Source: Planococcaceae bacterium Storch 2/2-2 (lineage in GTDB: Bacteria; Bacillota; Bacilli; Bacillales_A; Planococcaceae). From it: a stretch of DNA of 64,000 nt. Below the pieces are notes generated by a model. The model saw only the letters and a list, made by a program, of their open reading frames with translations, had not been told where the DNA came from and made no database searches. The stretch spans positions 1,240,001 through 1,304,000 of the forward strand of contig WOYE01000009.1 of assembly GCA_009740415.1 (NCBI GenBank). The letters are read 5' to 3'. The stretch's first letter is position 1. The number at the start of each line of letters is the position of its first letter. Below, piece after piece: positions 18,007-27,829 of the stretch. Made by a program: the position numbers and the translations under genes.

Positions 18007-18053
18007 CAAAAAGACACTCGAACGGTTCATTACCGATTCGAGTGTCTTTTTCT
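18007..18053. terminator. bidirectional terminator between pdaC-like gene and yumC
   Basis: GACACTCGAA (18013-18022) pairs with 18037-18046; A residues lie to the left and TTTTTCT to the right, serving the convergent genes. Confidence 0.85.
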
Positions 18054-18092
18054 CATTCGGAAGCGATTGATATCGCCTCTTTTCTTTCTATG

Positions 18093-19085
18093 TTACGCTT
18101 CTTCTTGTTTGAAGACGCTCGTACTATGTTTCGGCTGTACACGCGCTTTCGGATCGATCGCTGATTTAATATGGCTGATCGCAACGGGTGCTTCGCCGAG
18201 TCCAACGGCAATGAGTTTTACTTTTCCGTCGTACGATGCAACGTCTCCAGCCGCAAAAATACCAGGAATGCTCGTCTCCATATGACGATCGACGATGATC
18301 GATTGACGATCCATTTCAAAGCCCCACTCTTTTAAAGGCCCGAGTGATGAGACGTTTCCGTAGTTGACGATGACGTGATCGAGGTCGAATCGCTCATCTT
18401 CTCCACCGCGTTGAGCGACCGTTACCGCTTCCACACGACCGTCTTTTCCGTGAATTTCTTTCACTTGACGTGACGTTTTCACTTGGACTGACGACTCCAT
18501 CAACTGGTTCACACTCGTTTCGTGCGCGCGGAATTTATCGCGACGGTGGACGAGCGTCACTTCTTCTGCTACTTCTTCTAACATGAGCGCCCAGTCGACC
18601 GCTGAGTCTCCTCCGCCACAAACGAGTACGCGTTCGCCTTTAAATTTTTGAAGGTCTGGAACGCTGTAATGAAGCGATGTCCCTTCGAACGTTTCTTCAT
18701 TTTCTACACCGAGTTTTCTCGGTTGAAACGCGCCGATCCCCGCCGTAATTAAAATCGTTTTCGTTAAATGTTCGCCTTTATTCGTTTTCAAAACGAAGTG
18801 GTCGTCTTTTTTCTCGTACGAAAGAACCGTCTCTTCTAAATGAATCGATGGTTTCGCGAATTCGGCTTGCTCTACTAAACTGTCGACGAGATCTTTCGCT
18901 AACACTTTAGGAAAGCCTCCGACGTCATAAATGTATTTGTCCGGATACAATTCGTTCAATTGACCACCTAATTGTGGAAGGCTATCGATCAAGGTCACTG
19001 ACATTTCGCGCATACCGGCATAAAACGTCGCGAATAAACCAGTCGGTCCTCCTCCGATAATCGTCACATCTACTACTTCTGTCAT
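18093..19085 (-). CDS. yumC: ferredoxin/flavodoxin--NADP(+) reductase, YumC type
   Basis: FAD-dependent thioredoxin-reductase-like ferredoxin reductase, 330 residues. FAD motif GGGPTGLFATFYAG at the N-terminus, NAD(P) motif CGGGDSAVDWA with HRRDKFRAHE after it, and the C-terminal FAD motif GIFAAGDVASYDGK. There is no CxxC active-site pair, which sets it apart from thioredoxin reductase. An upstream GTG (19094) is in frame, but GGAG sits 8 bases before the ATG at 19085. It probably supplies electrons from NADPH to ferredoxin or flavodoxins. Confidence 0.92.
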   Translation of the reverse strand: MTEVVDVTIIGGGPTGLFATFYAGMREMSVTLIDSLPQLGGQLNELYPDKYIYDVGGFPKVLAKDLVDSLVEQAEFAKPSIHLEETVLSYEKKDDHFVLKTNKGEHLTKTILITAGIGAFQPRKLGVENEETFEGTSLHYSVPDLQKFKGERVLVCGGGDSAVDWALMLEEVAEEVTLVHRRDKFRAHETSVNQLMESSVQVKTSRQVKEIHGKDGRVEAVTVAQRGGEDERFDLDHVIVNYGNVSSLGPLKEWGFEMDRQSIIVDRHMETSIPGIFAAGDVASYDGKVKLIAVGLGEAPVAISHIKSAIDPKARVQPKHSTSVFKQEEA

Positions 19086-19150
19086 TACGTTCACTCCTCT
19101 AAATAGTTTGAATGAGAATCGTTCTCTCTTCTAGTATGAACGATTCTCCG

Positions 19151-19441
19151 TTAATTATCACGCGTTCTGTTTTCGATGAAAGATTGAACGAGTTCGGTTA
19201 GCTCGTCCTCTTCTAATTGTAAATCGATCACTTCATCCGTCGCGGGCTCATACACGTAGTACGACTTCAACGTCGTTTCTCCGTCGATCCACGCCATAAT
19301 GCAGCGGACACCGATTCCATCTGGACGATACAGTTCATCTTCTTCATCGAGCATGAGACGAGCGTGCGCTTCGTAACGCTCCCCTTCTATTAACCCTGTT
19401 GGGTCGAGTATTTCTTCGATTGCTGACCATGTAATTGTCAA
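19151..19441 (-). CDS. small acidic DUF6509-type protein
   Basis: Acidic protein of 96 residues with the N-terminal pattern MTITxxxIEEIxDPTGxxxGERYE and a later DEEDELY, which I associate with the DUF6509 family of Bacilli; function unknown. No signal peptide or membrane segment. It stands alone between fhs and yumC with AGGAGG 6-7 bases before the ATG. Confidence 0.7.
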   Translation of the reverse strand: MTITWSAIEEILDPTGLIEGERYEAHARLMLDEEDELYRPDGIGVRCIMAWIDGETTLKSYYVYEPATDEVIDLQLEEDELTELVQSFIENRTRDN

Positions 19442-19509
19442 TGTTATGCCTCCTATTCACGTTCCCATTGTACAACAGTTTCGTTCCAGCGAGTAGAGTC
19501 AATTCAAAG

Positions 19510-19540
19510 GAAAAAGCGTCCGTTTGCAACGGACGCCTAC
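19510..19540 (-). terminator. terminator after fhs
   Basis: A 9 bp GC-rich perfect stem (19516-19524 with 19528-19536) with a three-base loop is followed on the minus strand by five U residues. Confidence 0.88.
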
Positions 19541-19544
19541 TTTG

Positions 19545-21224
19545 CTACATTAAACCGACTGGATTTCCTTCTTCATCGACACCCATTTCGAGCGCTTGAG
19601 GGTGCGCCGGTAACCCAGGCATCGTCATAATGTCTCCTGTTAAACAGACGAGGAAATGCGCGCCTACTTTCGGTACCACTTCACGAACAGTAATCGTAAA
19701 GCCTTCCGGACGACCGAACGCCTTCGGATCATCGCTCACCGAATATTGCGTTTTCGCCATACAAATCGGCAAATGATCCCATCCGTTGTTTTCAATTTCT
19801 TTCATTTGTTCTCGCGCTATTTTCGTAAACGTGACGCCTTCACCGCCGTACACTTGTTGGACGATCGTTTCAATTTTTCGTTCGATCGTCGTTTCCGTAT
19901 CGTATAACGGTCGGAACAAAGTCGGGCGCTCCAATTCGTCGATAACGTGTTGAGCGAGTTCAAGTCCACCGTTTCCACCTTTTTCCCACACTTCGGTTAA
20001 AGCGACTTTTACGTCATGTGTCGCTGCCCAACGTTGAACGACGTCTTGCTCCTCTTCTGTATCCGTCACGAAACGATTTAAAGCAACGATCGGTTCTACT
20101 CCGAATGCACGAATCGTTTCCATATGTTTTTCCAAATTCGCAATACCACGTTGAACCGCTTCTGGATCGCTCATGTGCAACGCTTTTTTAGAAACACCAC
20201 CGTGCATTTTCAGCGCACGAATCGTCGCCACGACGACGACTGCATCCGGCGCAAAGCCGCCTGCTCGCGCTTTAATGTTCATGAATTTCTCCGCGCCGAG
20301 GTCAGCGCCGAATCCTGCTTCAGTAACGACGATATCCGCTAACTGACGAGCTGTTTTCGTCGCGATGAGCGAGTTACAACCGTGTGCAATGTTCGCGAAC
20401 GGTCCCCCGTGAATGAGTGCAGGTGTCCCTTCCATCGTCTGGACGAGGTTCGGTTGGAACGCCTCTTTCAGCAACAATGTCAACGCACCTTGCGCACCTA
20501 AATCTGATACAGTGACCGGACGATCGTCATACGTATACCCTACGACGATGCGGCTGATCCGATCTTCTAAATCGGACAAATCCGTCGCTAAACAAAAAAT
20601 GGCCATCAGTTCTGATGCGACGGTAATGTCGAAATGGTCTTCCCGCGGCACACCTTGTTTCACACCGCCGAGTCCGATCGTGACGTTGCGCAACGCACGG
20701 TCGTTCATATCGAGTGCCCGACGCCACGTAATGCGACGCGGATCGAGATCGAGCGGATTGCCACGGTGAATCGAATTGTCGATCATCGCTGCCAATGCAT
20801 TGTTCGCTGTCGTAATCGCATGCAAGTCGCCTGTGAAATGAAGGTTGATCTCTTCCATCGGTAACACTTGCGCATAGCCGCCACCGGTCGCACCACCTTT
20901 CAATCCGAGTACCGGTCCTAAAGACGGTTCACGCAAAGCGACGATCGACTGCTTGCCTAATCGTTGAAGTGCATCGGCTAGTCCGACCGTTACCGTCGAT
21001 TTCCCTTCTCCTGCGGGTGTCGGGTTAATCGCTGTCACTAAAACGACTTTTCCACGTTCCGGTCGATCGGTTAACATCGCCGTATTCACTTTTCCTTTAA
21101 ACCGGCCGTACGGCTCCACTGCCTCCTCTGGAATGTTCGCTCGTTGTGCAATTTCTTCAATTCGGTGAAGAGTTGCTCGCTTTGCAATTTCTAAATCAGT
21201 CATCGGTTTCGTTGTCGTTCCCAC
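19545..21224 (-). CDS. fhs: formate--tetrahydrofolate ligase
   Basis: ATP-dependent synthesis of 10-formyltetrahydrofolate from formate, feeding one-carbon metabolism. 559 residues, the usual family length. ATP-binding [24 protein letters not shown] near residue 68, then [25 protein letters not shown] and [15 protein letters not shown], all diagnostic. The frame is open to 21272, but the GTG at 21224 has AAAGGTGG 7 bases upstream and gives the right length; the first ATG inside is at 21203. Single-gene unit with its own terminator. Confidence 0.95.
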   Translation of the reverse strand: MGTTTKPMTDLEIAKRATLHRIEEIAQRANIPEEAVEPYGRFKGKVNTAMLTDRPERGKVVLVTAINPTPAGEGKSTVTVGLADALQRLGKQSIVALREPSLGPVLGLKGGATGGGYAQVLPMEEINLHFTGDLHAITTANNALAAMIDNSIHRGNPLDLDPRRITWRRALDMNDRALRNVTIGLGGVKQGVPREDHFDITVASELMAIFCLATDLSDLEDRISRIVVGYTYDDRPVTVSDLGAQGALTLLLKEAFQPNLVQTMEGTPALIHGGPFANIAHGCNSLIATKTARQLADIVVTEAGFGADLGAEKFMNIKARAGGFAPDAVVVVATIRALKMHGGVSKKALHMSDPEAVQRGIANLEKHMETIRAFGVEPIVALNRFVTDTEEEQDVVQRWAATHDVKVALTEVWEKGGNGGLELAQHVIDELERPTLFRPLYDTETTIERKIETIVQQVYGGEGVTFTKIAREQMKEIENNGWDHLPICMAKTQYSVSDDPKAFGRPEGFTITVREVVPKVGAHFLVCLTGDIMTMPGLPAHPQALEMGVDEEGNPVGLM

Positions 21225-21296
21225 TATACGTCCACCTTTCCGTTTTTTATATTTATACGAACATTGTAGCATATATTCATGGTAACGTTCGCTTTT

Positions 21297-22295
21297 TTAA
21301 CGATTTGGTAGACGAATGATCACTTTTCCAACTTGTGTACTGTTTTCGAGCGTTTCAAACGCTTCTTCGATTTGTTCAAAAGGAACGATGCGGTCAATGA
21401 CAGGCGTTACGTTTCGTGAACGAACTTCGTCTAAAACCGCTCGTAACTCTTCTCGACACCCCATCGTCGAACCGTAAATCGATTGCTGCGCGTAGAAAAA
21501 TTGTCGAACGTCGAACGAAACTTCGTCTTCTGTCGACGAACCGAACGTGACGAGACGCCCCCCTTTTGCGAGAACGTCCATCGAACGGTGGAACGTCGCA
21601 CTTCCGACGCTATCTACAATTAACGTAATCGTCTCTTCTGCGAGCTCCTTCTTCCAATCGTCCGTCGTCGATACGACCCGGTCGACTCCGAGTGCTCGCA
21701 ACGCTTCTGCTTTTTTCTCGCTCCGTGTCGTCACGATGACGCGAGCGCCTCTCGTCTTCGCATATTGCACCATGAACGTAGCGACACCGCTTGACGCTCC
21801 TGGGATGAGCACCGTATCTTGTTCTGTCACTTGCCCTTTCGTCACGATCGCTCGGTACCCCGTCATTCCTGCTAACGCGATCGCTGCATTTTCTTCCCAC
21901 GATAAATGGTCGATCGCTGCCTCGACTTGTTCTTCGTGAATGGCGAGGTACGAGGCAAATGTTCCATCATCTGGCATTCCTAAAATGTCGTGTTCAGCAG
22001 GCGGGTAAGCGCTCTGTTCGAACCAACGAAGCGACGGATTTACGAGGACCGCATCCCCTTTCGTAAATCGAGTGACACCTTCCCCATAGGCGACGATGAC
22101 ACCTGCACCGTCCGATCCTAATACGAGCGGTTCTTCTTCACCATAGCGACGATCGTTAATGTAAAGATCCCGTCGATTCAATCCAGCTGCTTTCATTTCA
22201 ATGAGTACGTCGTGTCGGCCGATTGACGGACGTTTTACACGTCTCACCTCATACCGATCATTGACATGTACGTAAGCTTTCATCCATTGTTCCAT
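21297..22295 (-). CDS. zinc-type alcohol dehydrogenase-like / quinone oxidoreductase (YogA-like)
   Basis: Medium-chain dehydrogenase/reductase, 332 residues. GroES-like N-terminal half with AAGLNRRDLYINDRRYG and LGSDGAGVI, Rossmann half with VLIPGASSGVATFMVQYAK and the quinone-reductase-like IVDSVGSATF. The cysteine ligands of structural zinc are absent, which fits the zinc-free quinone oxidoreductase group near Bacillus YogA. Substrate unknown. GGGGG 8 bases before the ATG. Confidence 0.82.
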   Translation of the reverse strand: MEQWMKAYVHVNDRYEVRRVKRPSIGRHDVLIEMKAAGLNRRDLYINDRRYGEEEPLVLGSDGAGVIVAYGEGVTRFTKGDAVLVNPSLRWFEQSAYPPAEHDILGMPDDGTFASYLAIHEEQVEAAIDHLSWEENAAIALAGMTGYRAIVTKGQVTEQDTVLIPGASSGVATFMVQYAKTRGARVIVTTRSEKKAEALRALGVDRVVSTTDDWKKELAEETITLIVDSVGSATFHRSMDVLAKGGRLVTFGSSTEDEVSFDVRQFFYAQQSIYGSTMGCREELRAVLDEVRSRNVTPVIDRIVPFEQIEEAFETLENSTQVGKVIIRLPNR

Positions 22296-22325
22296 TGTTC
22301 ATTCCCCCTTTACTCTGTATCATAC

Positions 22326-22362
22326 ACAAAAAACGTCTACTCTCGAAAGAATAGACGTTTGC
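22326..22362 (-). terminator. terminator after XRE regulator gene
   Basis: A 9 bp stem (22331-22339 with 22352-22360) with a 12-base loop is followed on the minus strand by U residues. Confidence 0.75.
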
Positions 22363-22848
22363 TTATTTTTTCAATTGATACGATGCTTTCACTTTCGTCA
22401 GTTCATACAGCTCGTATATATCGCGATTCGGTAGTTGAGCGATCAATTTCACGAGTTCATATTCCAATTGGCGACGTCCTCGTTGTCCTCGATACAACTG
22501 CTTCGTCCGTTCGTACGACTCCATTTGCTCGTCGTATTCTTTCGGGCGTGCTAACAACTGTTCATGGAGACGTTCTCTCATTTTTTCGTACTCGATGAAC
22601 AGTTCATCATTCGAAGGTTGGAGTTGCAACGGCTCCGTCCCTAAAATGAGAGCATCGGTCGTCACGTTAAACCGAGCAGCAATTTTAGCAAGCCACGTAA
22701 TCGAAGGAGCGTTGTTCCCTTGTTCCCAATCTTTAATTCGACTCGCCGACGTACCGATCGCTTCGCCAAACGCCATCATCGACAATTGACGACTTAGGCG
22801 CAGCGTACGTAACCGCTCTCCGAATTTTTCGTTGTTCCACTCTTCCAT
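22363..22848 (-). CDS. XRE-family helix-turn-helix regulator
   Basis: 161-residue protein with an N-terminal Cro/C1-type helix-turn-helix (about 8-65: FGERLRTLRLSRQLSM, then SASRIKDWEQGNNAPS) and a C-terminal charged, mostly helical region of unknown role. The frame runs up to 22932, but the ATG at 22848 has GGGA 6 bases upstream and starts right before the DNA-binding domain. Third gene of a set DUF1294-dUTPase-XRE with gaps of 13-17 bases. Target unknown. Confidence 0.82.
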   Translation of the reverse strand: MEEWNNEKFGERLRTLRLSRQLSMMAFGEAIGTSASRIKDWEQGNNAPSITWLAKIAARFNVTTDALILGTEPLQLQPSNDELFIEYEKMRERLHEQLLARPKEYDEQMESYERTKQLYRGQRGRRQLEYELVKLIAQLPNRDIYELYELTKVKASYQLKK

Positions 22849-22861
22849 CCAGTTCCCTCGC

Positions 22862-23356
22862 TTAATACCCCGTCCGCTGACGTTCGTAATTTTCCTCGTT
22901 TTTCTCAATGTACGCACGAACGATTTCTTCATTCGTAAATTGAAGATGAGTAGCGATCCCGTCGTATTGACGCCATACAGCCGCGTAAGTCATTTCATTC
23001 GGCTCACGTAAAAACTGTTGAACGGCTTCATACGTACTTAAAAACTGTTCGGTTAACGTTTCACACTGCTCTTCTTTTAAAATAGCAGGCCACGTCGTCA
23101 TCGATTCTAAGTTGCGCGCCAATCCGAGCGACAACATGAAGTGAATCGAATCGACGTATTCTTCTAAAATGACTGGTCGATCCGACGGTCCTTTTTTGCT
23201 CCAAAACTTAAAACAACGCGTTTCATTCGCCAATTCACCGAGTTCTACGAGTAAAGCGAGTCCTTTTTCACGAAATACGTCCGTCTGTTCTTTCCGATTG
23301 CTTTGAATGTACGCATCGAGCGCACGTTGCATGTCAAATAATTGTGTAATATCCAT
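22862..23356 (-). CDS. dimeric (MazG-like) dUTP diphosphatase
   Basis: 164-residue all-alpha NTP pyrophosphatase of the dimeric dUTPase family (dUTPase_2), which splits dUTP to dUMP and keeps uracil out of DNA. Metal-binding helices show as LLVELGELANETRCFKFW (E-x-x-E) and EEYVDSIHFMLSLG (E-x-x-D). A regulator follows and a DUF1294 gene precedes within 17 bases. GGAG 7 bases before the ATG. Confidence 0.88.
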   Translation of the reverse strand: MDITQLFDMQRALDAYIQSNRKEQTDVFREKGLALLVELGELANETRCFKFWSKKGPSDRPVILEEYVDSIHFMLSLGLARNLESMTTWPAILKEEQCETLTEQFLSTYEAVQQFLREPNEMTYAAVWRQYDGIATHLQFTNEEIVRAYIEKNEENYERQRTGY

Positions 23357-23373
23357 TCGTAATCTCCTTTATG

Positions 23374-23634
23374 TTAACGTTCATAATATGTTATTCCGAG
23401 GATGAGTTGCATGATACTAATCAATGGGATACCGCAACGAAATACCCGTTTTTTCGTTTTATGGTGAAAATAATGCATGCCGATCAACGCACCGATGCTT
23501 CCTCCACCGATACTAAGTAAAAACAACGTCCGTTCCGCAATTCGCCATTCGTTACGTCGCGCCCGTCTCTTGTCAATCCCGAATAGAAGAAAAGTGAGCA
23601 CTGTCATTCCAACCAGATAGAGTGCAACATTCAT
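23374..23634 (-). CDS. DUF1294 small membrane protein
   Basis: 86 residues with three hydrophobic segments and the DUF1294 signature FGIDKRRARRNEWRIAERTLFLLSIGGGSIGALIGMHYFHHKTKK. Function unknown. An upstream in-frame ATG at 23670 lies inside the rplT terminator region; the ATG at 23634 with GAGGG upstream fits the family start. Confidence 0.85.
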   Translation of the reverse strand: MNVALYLVGMTVLTFLLFGIDKRRARRNEWRIAERTLFLLSIGGGSIGALIGMHYFHHKTKKRVFRCGIPLISIMQLILGITYYER

Positions 23635-23654
23635 TCGAATTCCCTCTTTTTGAA

Positions 23655-23696
23655 ACAAAAAAACTGTCATTATATAATCTCATATAATGACAGTTG
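23655..23696 (-). terminator. terminator of the infC-rpmI-rplT operon
   Basis: A 14 bp perfect stem (23662-23675 with 23682-23695) is followed by seven U residues on the minus strand. Confidence 0.9.
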
Positions 23697-23704
23697 ATTC
23701 GTTT

Positions 23705-24064
23705 TTATTTTGCAAGTGCGTCTTTTGCAGTTTGTGCAAATTTCGCGAATGCATCTGCATCGTTGACAGCTAAGTCAGCGAGCATTTTGCGGTTCACTTC
23801 AACACCAGCAGTTTTCAAACCGTGCATTAAGTTTGAGTATGAAATATCGTTCATACGTGCTGCCGCATTGATACGTGTGATCCATAATCTACGGAAGTTA
23901 CGTTTCGTCTGACGACGATCGCGGTATGCATAGTTAAGTGATTTCATCACTTGTTGGTTTGCTGTTTTGTATAATGTATGTTTTGAACCGTAATAACCTT
24001 TAGCTAATTTTAAAACTTTGTTACGACGCTGACGTGTAACTGTTCCACCTTTTACGCGTGGCAT
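23705..24064 (-). CDS. rplT: 50S ribosomal protein L20
   Basis: 119 residues, full length, very basic N-terminus ([33 protein letters not shown]) and the [21 protein letters not shown] stretch typical of L20. Binds 23S rRNA early in assembly and, in Bacillus, also represses its own operon through the leader RNA upstream of infC. Confidence 0.98.
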   Translation of the reverse strand: MPRVKGGTVTRQRRNKVLKLAKGYYGSKHTLYKTANQQVMKSLNYAYRDRRQTKRNFRRLWITRINAAARMNDISYSNLMHGLKTAGVEVNRKMLADLAVNDADAFAKFAQTAKDALAK

Positions 24065-24102
24065 AATGATGACCTCCTAGTAATGTTACTCAATGTTTTT
24101 TA

Positions 24103-24303
24103 TTATTTCATTTTTGCGATCATTTGACGGATGCGTTTGTAGTCGCCTGCTGAAACGAGTGAAGCTTTACGTAATTTACGTTTTTGTTTCGTTGACTTGT
24201 TTGCAAAAAGGTGACTAGTGTACGCGCGAGTACGTTTCACTTTACCTGAACCAGTTTTTTTGAAACGTTTTGCTGATCCGCGGTGTGTTTTCATTTTAGG
24301 CAT
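24103..24303 (-). CDS. rpmI: 50S ribosomal protein L35
   Basis: 66 residues, [24 protein letters not shown] start, full length. Lies between infC and rplT with 34-38 base gaps, the classical operon order. Confidence 0.98.
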   Translation of the reverse strand: MPKMKTHRGSAKRFKKTGSGKVKRTRAYTSHLFANKSTKQKRKLRKASLVSAGDYKRIRQMIAKMK

Positions 24304-24337
24304 GATAATTCCTCCTACAAGATTGTCTTTCGGTATT

Positions 24338-24859
24338 TTATTGCTTTTCGTTTAAAGGTGAGAGCATTAAGAACATGCTACGACCTTCCATTTTTGGTCG
24401 AACTTCGACCGTTGCTAAATCTTTACACTCTTCTGCAAAACGTTCTAATACGTCTTGACCGAGTTCTTTATGTGTAATGGCACGGCCACGGAAACGGATC
24501 GAAGCTTTTACTTTGTCGCCTTTTTCTAAAAACTTACGTCCGTTACGTAGTTTCGTCTGAAAATCGTGTTCGTCGATCGACGGGCTGAGGCGAACCTCTT
24601 TCACGTTGATCACTTTCTGATTACGACGCAATTCGCGTTCTTTTTTCTGTTGTTCGAATTTGAACTTACCGTAGTCCATCACTCGAGCAACAGGTGGTTT
24701 CGCTTTCGGTGCAACGAGAACGACGTCTAAGTTGGCACGACTTGCAATTTCAATCGCTTCTGCTTTCGTCTTAACTCCTAATTGATCACCATTATGGTCG
24801 ATTAATCGTACTTCACGTGCACGAATTCCTTCATTAACATAAACTTTCTCTTTCTTAAT
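24338..24859 (-). CDS. infC: translation initiation factor IF-3
   Basis: 173 residues. N-domain [22 protein letters not shown], linker, C-domain with [18 protein letters not shown]. Binds the 30S subunit and checks start codons. No ATG or GTG fits the start; an ATT at 24859-24857 has GGAGGTGG 6 bases upstream and gives a protein of normal length. AUU is the conserved, self-regulating start codon of infC. The frame stays open further upstream into the leader, which is not coding. Confidence 0.95.
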   Translation of the reverse strand: MKKEKVYVNEGIRAREVRLIDHNGDQLGVKTKAEAIEIASRANLDVVLVAPKAKPPVARVMDYGKFKFEQQKKERELRRNQKVINVKEVRLSPSIDEHDFQTKLRNGRKFLEKGDKVKASIRFRGRAITHKELGQDVLERFAEECKDLATVEVRPKMEGRSMFLMLSPLNEKQ

Positions 24860-24916
24860 CGTAATCCACCTCCGGATATAATTGAGAACACTTTTGTAAC
24901 GACTACTTTTTTGCAA

Positions 24917-25046
24917 TAAAAAAAGTAGACAGTATTGTCTACCCGCGAAAATGGCACACGAAACGGTGTGCAATCTTTGTGTTGAGACCAGTTGACAATC
25001 GTACGACGTCAATCAGGTGAGAAGCGGGTAGCCTCTACTTGTGCCA
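24917..25046 (-). promoter_or_regulatory. L20-type ribosomal protein leader with terminator
   Basis: The leader RNA upstream of infC starts with GGCACAAGUAGAGGCUACCCGC, contains CACCUGAUUGACG, and ends in a GUAGACA hairpin (24925-24942) followed by a U-run. ACCCGC at 24941-24946 can pair with GCGGGT at 25024-25029, closing a long-range stem. This is the arrangement of the Bacillus L20 leader, where excess L20 causes early termination. Confidence 0.88.
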
Positions 25047-25088
25047 CAAAACTATTCAATTCGTTAAACTATTTTCTTAACTCCATTA

Positions 25089-25117
25089 AGTATATCACTT
25101 AACAGCGTTTTCGTCAA
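25089..25117 (-). promoter_or_regulatory. sigma-A promoter of infC operon
   Basis: Minus strand TTGACG (25112-25117) and TATACT (25089-25094) are exactly 17 bases apart, 30-40 bases upstream of the leader RNA. Confidence 0.85.
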
Positions 25118-25408
25118 TCGTTAACGTCCGTCGGTGAACACTACTTTCATATTGTAGCGAACTTCCAAGCAAAAAGAAAGGTTTATTTTCACTTTCTTTG
25201 AATTCGTTCTTTTCGAGTAAGAGGCGTTGATCATTCGCTTACGAAAGTCCTTCCCTTTTCAATCGTTGAAACATTCGCTTTCAAATGTGGTATCGGTTCC
25301 ATATACTTTGCGTAAATGCCGTTAAAAACGTTGACATTATACAATCCTACTCGATGTTCTAATACTTGCTGTGGAGCGAGCTTTCTCACGGTCTATGATC
25401 CGATCGAA
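25118..25408. other. non-coding gap between thrS and infC
   Basis: About 290 bases without a convincing gene. The minus strand has only reading frames of 18-23 codons and a lone TATAAT (25336-25341) without a good -35. An AT-rich hairpin (AAAGAAAG/CTTTCTTT, about 25173-25200) is present. ytxC occupies this place in Bacillus subtilis; I see no clear remnant of it. Confidence 0.5.
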
Positions 25409-25445
25409 CAGAAAACGACCTCCTGATCATGCAGGAGGCCGTTCT
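25409..25445 (-). terminator. probable terminator after thrS
   Basis: An 11 bp stem with one mismatch (25415-25425 with 25432-25442) precedes UUUUC on the minus strand. Confidence 0.6.
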
Positions 25446-25458
25446 ATTCAACGAACGA

Positions 25459-27411
25459 TTAGACGTCGTGACGTTCTGATGCGTGCATCACTTCGCGAAC
25501 GATATTCGCTACGAATTGTGCCACTGTCATACTTTCTGACTGTTTTTCACCGTACTTACGGACGTTCACTTCTTCCGCCTCTACTTCACGGTCTCCGAGT
25601 ACGAGTGTATACGGAATTTTTTGAACTTGCGCTTCACGGATTTTGTAACCCATTTTTTCTTCACGGTCGTCGATTTCAACGCGGATGCCTCGTTGCACGA
25701 GCTCATCGCGAACCGCTGCTGCGTAGTCGAAATGCGCATCGATTGATACCGGAATAATTTCGACTTGAACCGGTGCGAGCCACGTTGGGAAGGCACCCTT
25801 ATATTCCTCAATTAAATAAGCGACGAAACGTTCCATCGTTGAAACGACACCGCGGTGAATAACGACTGGACGGTGTTGTTTTCCATCTTCGCCGATGTAC
25901 GTTAAGTCGAAACGTTCCGGTTGGAGGAAGTCGAGTTGAACTGTTGATAACGTCTCTTCCATACCGATTGCTGTACGTACTTGAACGTCAAGTTTCGGAC
26001 CGTAGAACGCTGCTTCGCCTTCTGCTTCTACGTAATCGAGGTCCATGTCATCCATCGCTTCTTTTAAGAGACGTTGTGCCTCTTCCCACATTTGATCGTC
26101 ATCGTAATATTTTTCTGTATCTTCTGGATCACGGTACGATAAACGGAAGGAGTAGTCTGTAATCTCAAAGTCTTTATAAACTGCTAAAATTAATTCGACC
26201 ACGCGTTTAAATTCCGCTTTAATTTGATCCGGACGGACGAAAATATGCGCATCGTTCAATGTCATTCCACGAACACGTTGCAATCCAGAAAGTGCTCCCG
26301 ACATTTCGTATCGGTGCATCGTTCCGAGTTCTGCAATACGAACAGGTAAGTTACGGTACGAGTGGATCCCGTTTTTGTAAACCATCATATGGTGGGGACA
26401 GTTCATCGGGCGGAGAACGAGCGTTTCGTTATCCATTTCCATCGGTGGGAACATTCCGTCTTGGTAGTGACCCCAGTGACCGGATGTTTCGTACAATTCT
26501 TTCGAGCCGAGAACTGGTGTGTACACGTGTTGGTAACCTAATTTTTCCTCAATGTCGACGATGTAACGTTCGATCGTGCGTCGAATCGTCGCACCTTTCG
26601 GCAACCAAAGCGGCAACCCTTGTCCGACTTTTTGTGAGTTCATGAACAAGTCGAGCTCTTTCCCGATTTTACGGTGATCGCGTTCACGCGCTTCTTCCAA
26701 CATTTTCAAATGTTTTTTTAACTCATCTTTTTTGAAAAATGCTGTTCCGTAAATACGTTGAAGCATCTTGTTATCCGAGTCACCGCGCCAGTAAGCACCT
26801 GCTAAGCTGAGCAACTTGAACTCTTTTAACTTCCCAGTCGATGGTACGTGAACACCACGGCAAAGGTCGAAGAAATCACCTTGTTCGTAAACAGTGACCG
26901 TCTCATCTTCTGGAATCGCTTCTAACAATTCAATTTTGTACGGGTCTTCAATTTTTTCAAACATCTCACGCGCTTCGTCACGAGACACTTCATGGCGAAC
27001 GACTTCGATGTTTTCTGAAATGATTCGTTTCATTTCTTTTTCAATCGTCTCTAAATCTTCCGCTGTAATCGGCTCTTCTGGATCCATATCGTAGTAAAAT
27101 CCATTTTCAATCACCGGACCGACACCGAATTTCGTTTTCGGGAAGACACGGTGTACAGCATGTGCGAGCAAGTGCGCTGTACTATGGCGTAAAATTTCGA
27201 GCGCATCATCTGATTGCGGTGTCACAATTTCGATCGCTCCATCTGTTTCAATCGGGCGACGAAAATCGATCAATTCACCGTTCAATTTTCCTGCTAATGC
27301 ATTTTTACGAAGTCCCGGGCTAATCGATCCCGCAACATCTTCTGTCGTCGTTCCTTTCGGGAACTCTTTCACCGCTCCGTCTGGAAACGTTAATTGGATC
27401 ATTTCTGACAT
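25459..27411 (-). CDS. thrS: threonine--tRNA ligase
   Basis: 650 residues: N-terminal TGS domain ([18 protein letters not shown]), editing domain with [16 protein letters not shown] (H-x-x-x-H), class II catalytic core with [28 protein letters not shown] (zinc-ligand cysteine), and the anticodon domain ending in [19 protein letters not shown]. The frame begins at a GTG (27420), but GGAG lies 8 bases before the ATG at 27411. Expression is controlled by a T-box upstream. Confidence 0.97.
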   Translation of the reverse strand: MSEMIQLTFPDGAVKEFPKGTTTEDVAGSISPGLRKNALAGKLNGELIDFRRPIETDGAIEIVTPQSDDALEILRHSTAHLLAHAVHRVFPKTKFGVGPVIENGFYYDMDPEEPITAEDLETIEKEMKRIISENIEVVRHEVSRDEAREMFEKIEDPYKIELLEAIPEDETVTVYEQGDFFDLCRGVHVPSTGKLKEFKLLSLAGAYWRGDSDNKMLQRIYGTAFFKKDELKKHLKMLEEARERDHRKIGKELDLFMNSQKVGQGLPLWLPKGATIRRTIERYIVDIEEKLGYQHVYTPVLGSKELYETSGHWGHYQDGMFPPMEMDNETLVLRPMNCPHHMMVYKNGIHSYRNLPVRIAELGTMHRYEMSGALSGLQRVRGMTLNDAHIFVRPDQIKAEFKRVVELILAVYKDFEITDYSFRLSYRDPEDTEKYYDDDQMWEEAQRLLKEAMDDMDLDYVEAEGEAAFYGPKLDVQVRTAIGMEETLSTVQLDFLQPERFDLTYIGEDGKQHRPVVIHRGVVSTMERFVAYLIEEYKGAFPTWLAPVQVEIIPVSIDAHFDYAAAVRDELVQRGIRVEIDDREEKMGYKIREAQVQKIPYTLVLGDREVEAEEVNVRKYGEKQSESMTVAQFVANIVREVMHASERHDV

Positions 27412-27442
27412 ACTAAACACTCCTATTTTTCATTTTTTGAAC

Positions 27443-27690
27443 AAAAAAACCCCGCCCTAAAAAAGGGACGAGGATTGTTCGTGGTTCCACCCTTCTTCCT
27501 TCTAAAAAGTAAACGATCTACTTTAAAGACGAAGCTTGAGACGGAATAACGGTCCGTAAGCCGACGCTACTTATTTCGCAGCATTGCTCCGAGGTGGTCT
27601 AATGATCGTTCATTCTGAAGTTCGCACTGTTCTTCAGTCACTGGAAATGAAGGGAGATCATGAGGTGTCCTCATCTACGCATTGTATGAA
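27443..27690 (-). promoter_or_regulatory. T-box riboswitch of thrS, threonine (ACC) specifier
   Basis: The minus strand holds the T-box AGGGTGGAACCACGA (27479-27493) and a terminator (27443-27472) ending in seven U residues. In stem I, GAGG pairs with CCUC and CAUGAUC pairs with GAUCAU(U), leaving an internal loop that presents UAG-ACC-A; the ACC codon at 27596-27598 is a threonine codon, matching the gene. Uncharged tRNA-Thr (GGU) should bind and allow readthrough. Confidence 0.93.
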
Positions 27691-27721
27691 AATCATTCAT
27701 TTCTTCTAATCTATCGATTTC

Positions 27722-27750
27722 AAGATACCAAAAGTCCATAAACGAGTCAA
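27722..27750 (-). promoter_or_regulatory. sigma-A promoter of thrS
   Basis: Minus strand TTGACT (27745-27750) and TATCTT (27722-27727) have a 17-base spacer and lie about 35 bases upstream of T-box stem I. Confidence 0.75.
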
Positions 27751-27829
27751 GCACAAATTTATACTACTTTTTACGACTCGTTCTCATCGCAAAAGGGACG
27801 AACGTTCATTTCATAACGAAAGCGGCCTA

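Noticed and set aside
20413-20769. Open frame of 118 codons on the plus strand inside fhs
   Set aside because: Antisense shadow of formate--tetrahydrofolate ligase; no family resemblance and no start signals.
22363-23634. XRE regulator with two small genes as a toxin-antitoxin or mobile module
   Set aside because: The upstream genes are a dUTPase and a DUF1294 membrane protein of normal composition; no toxin fold or integration signs are seen.
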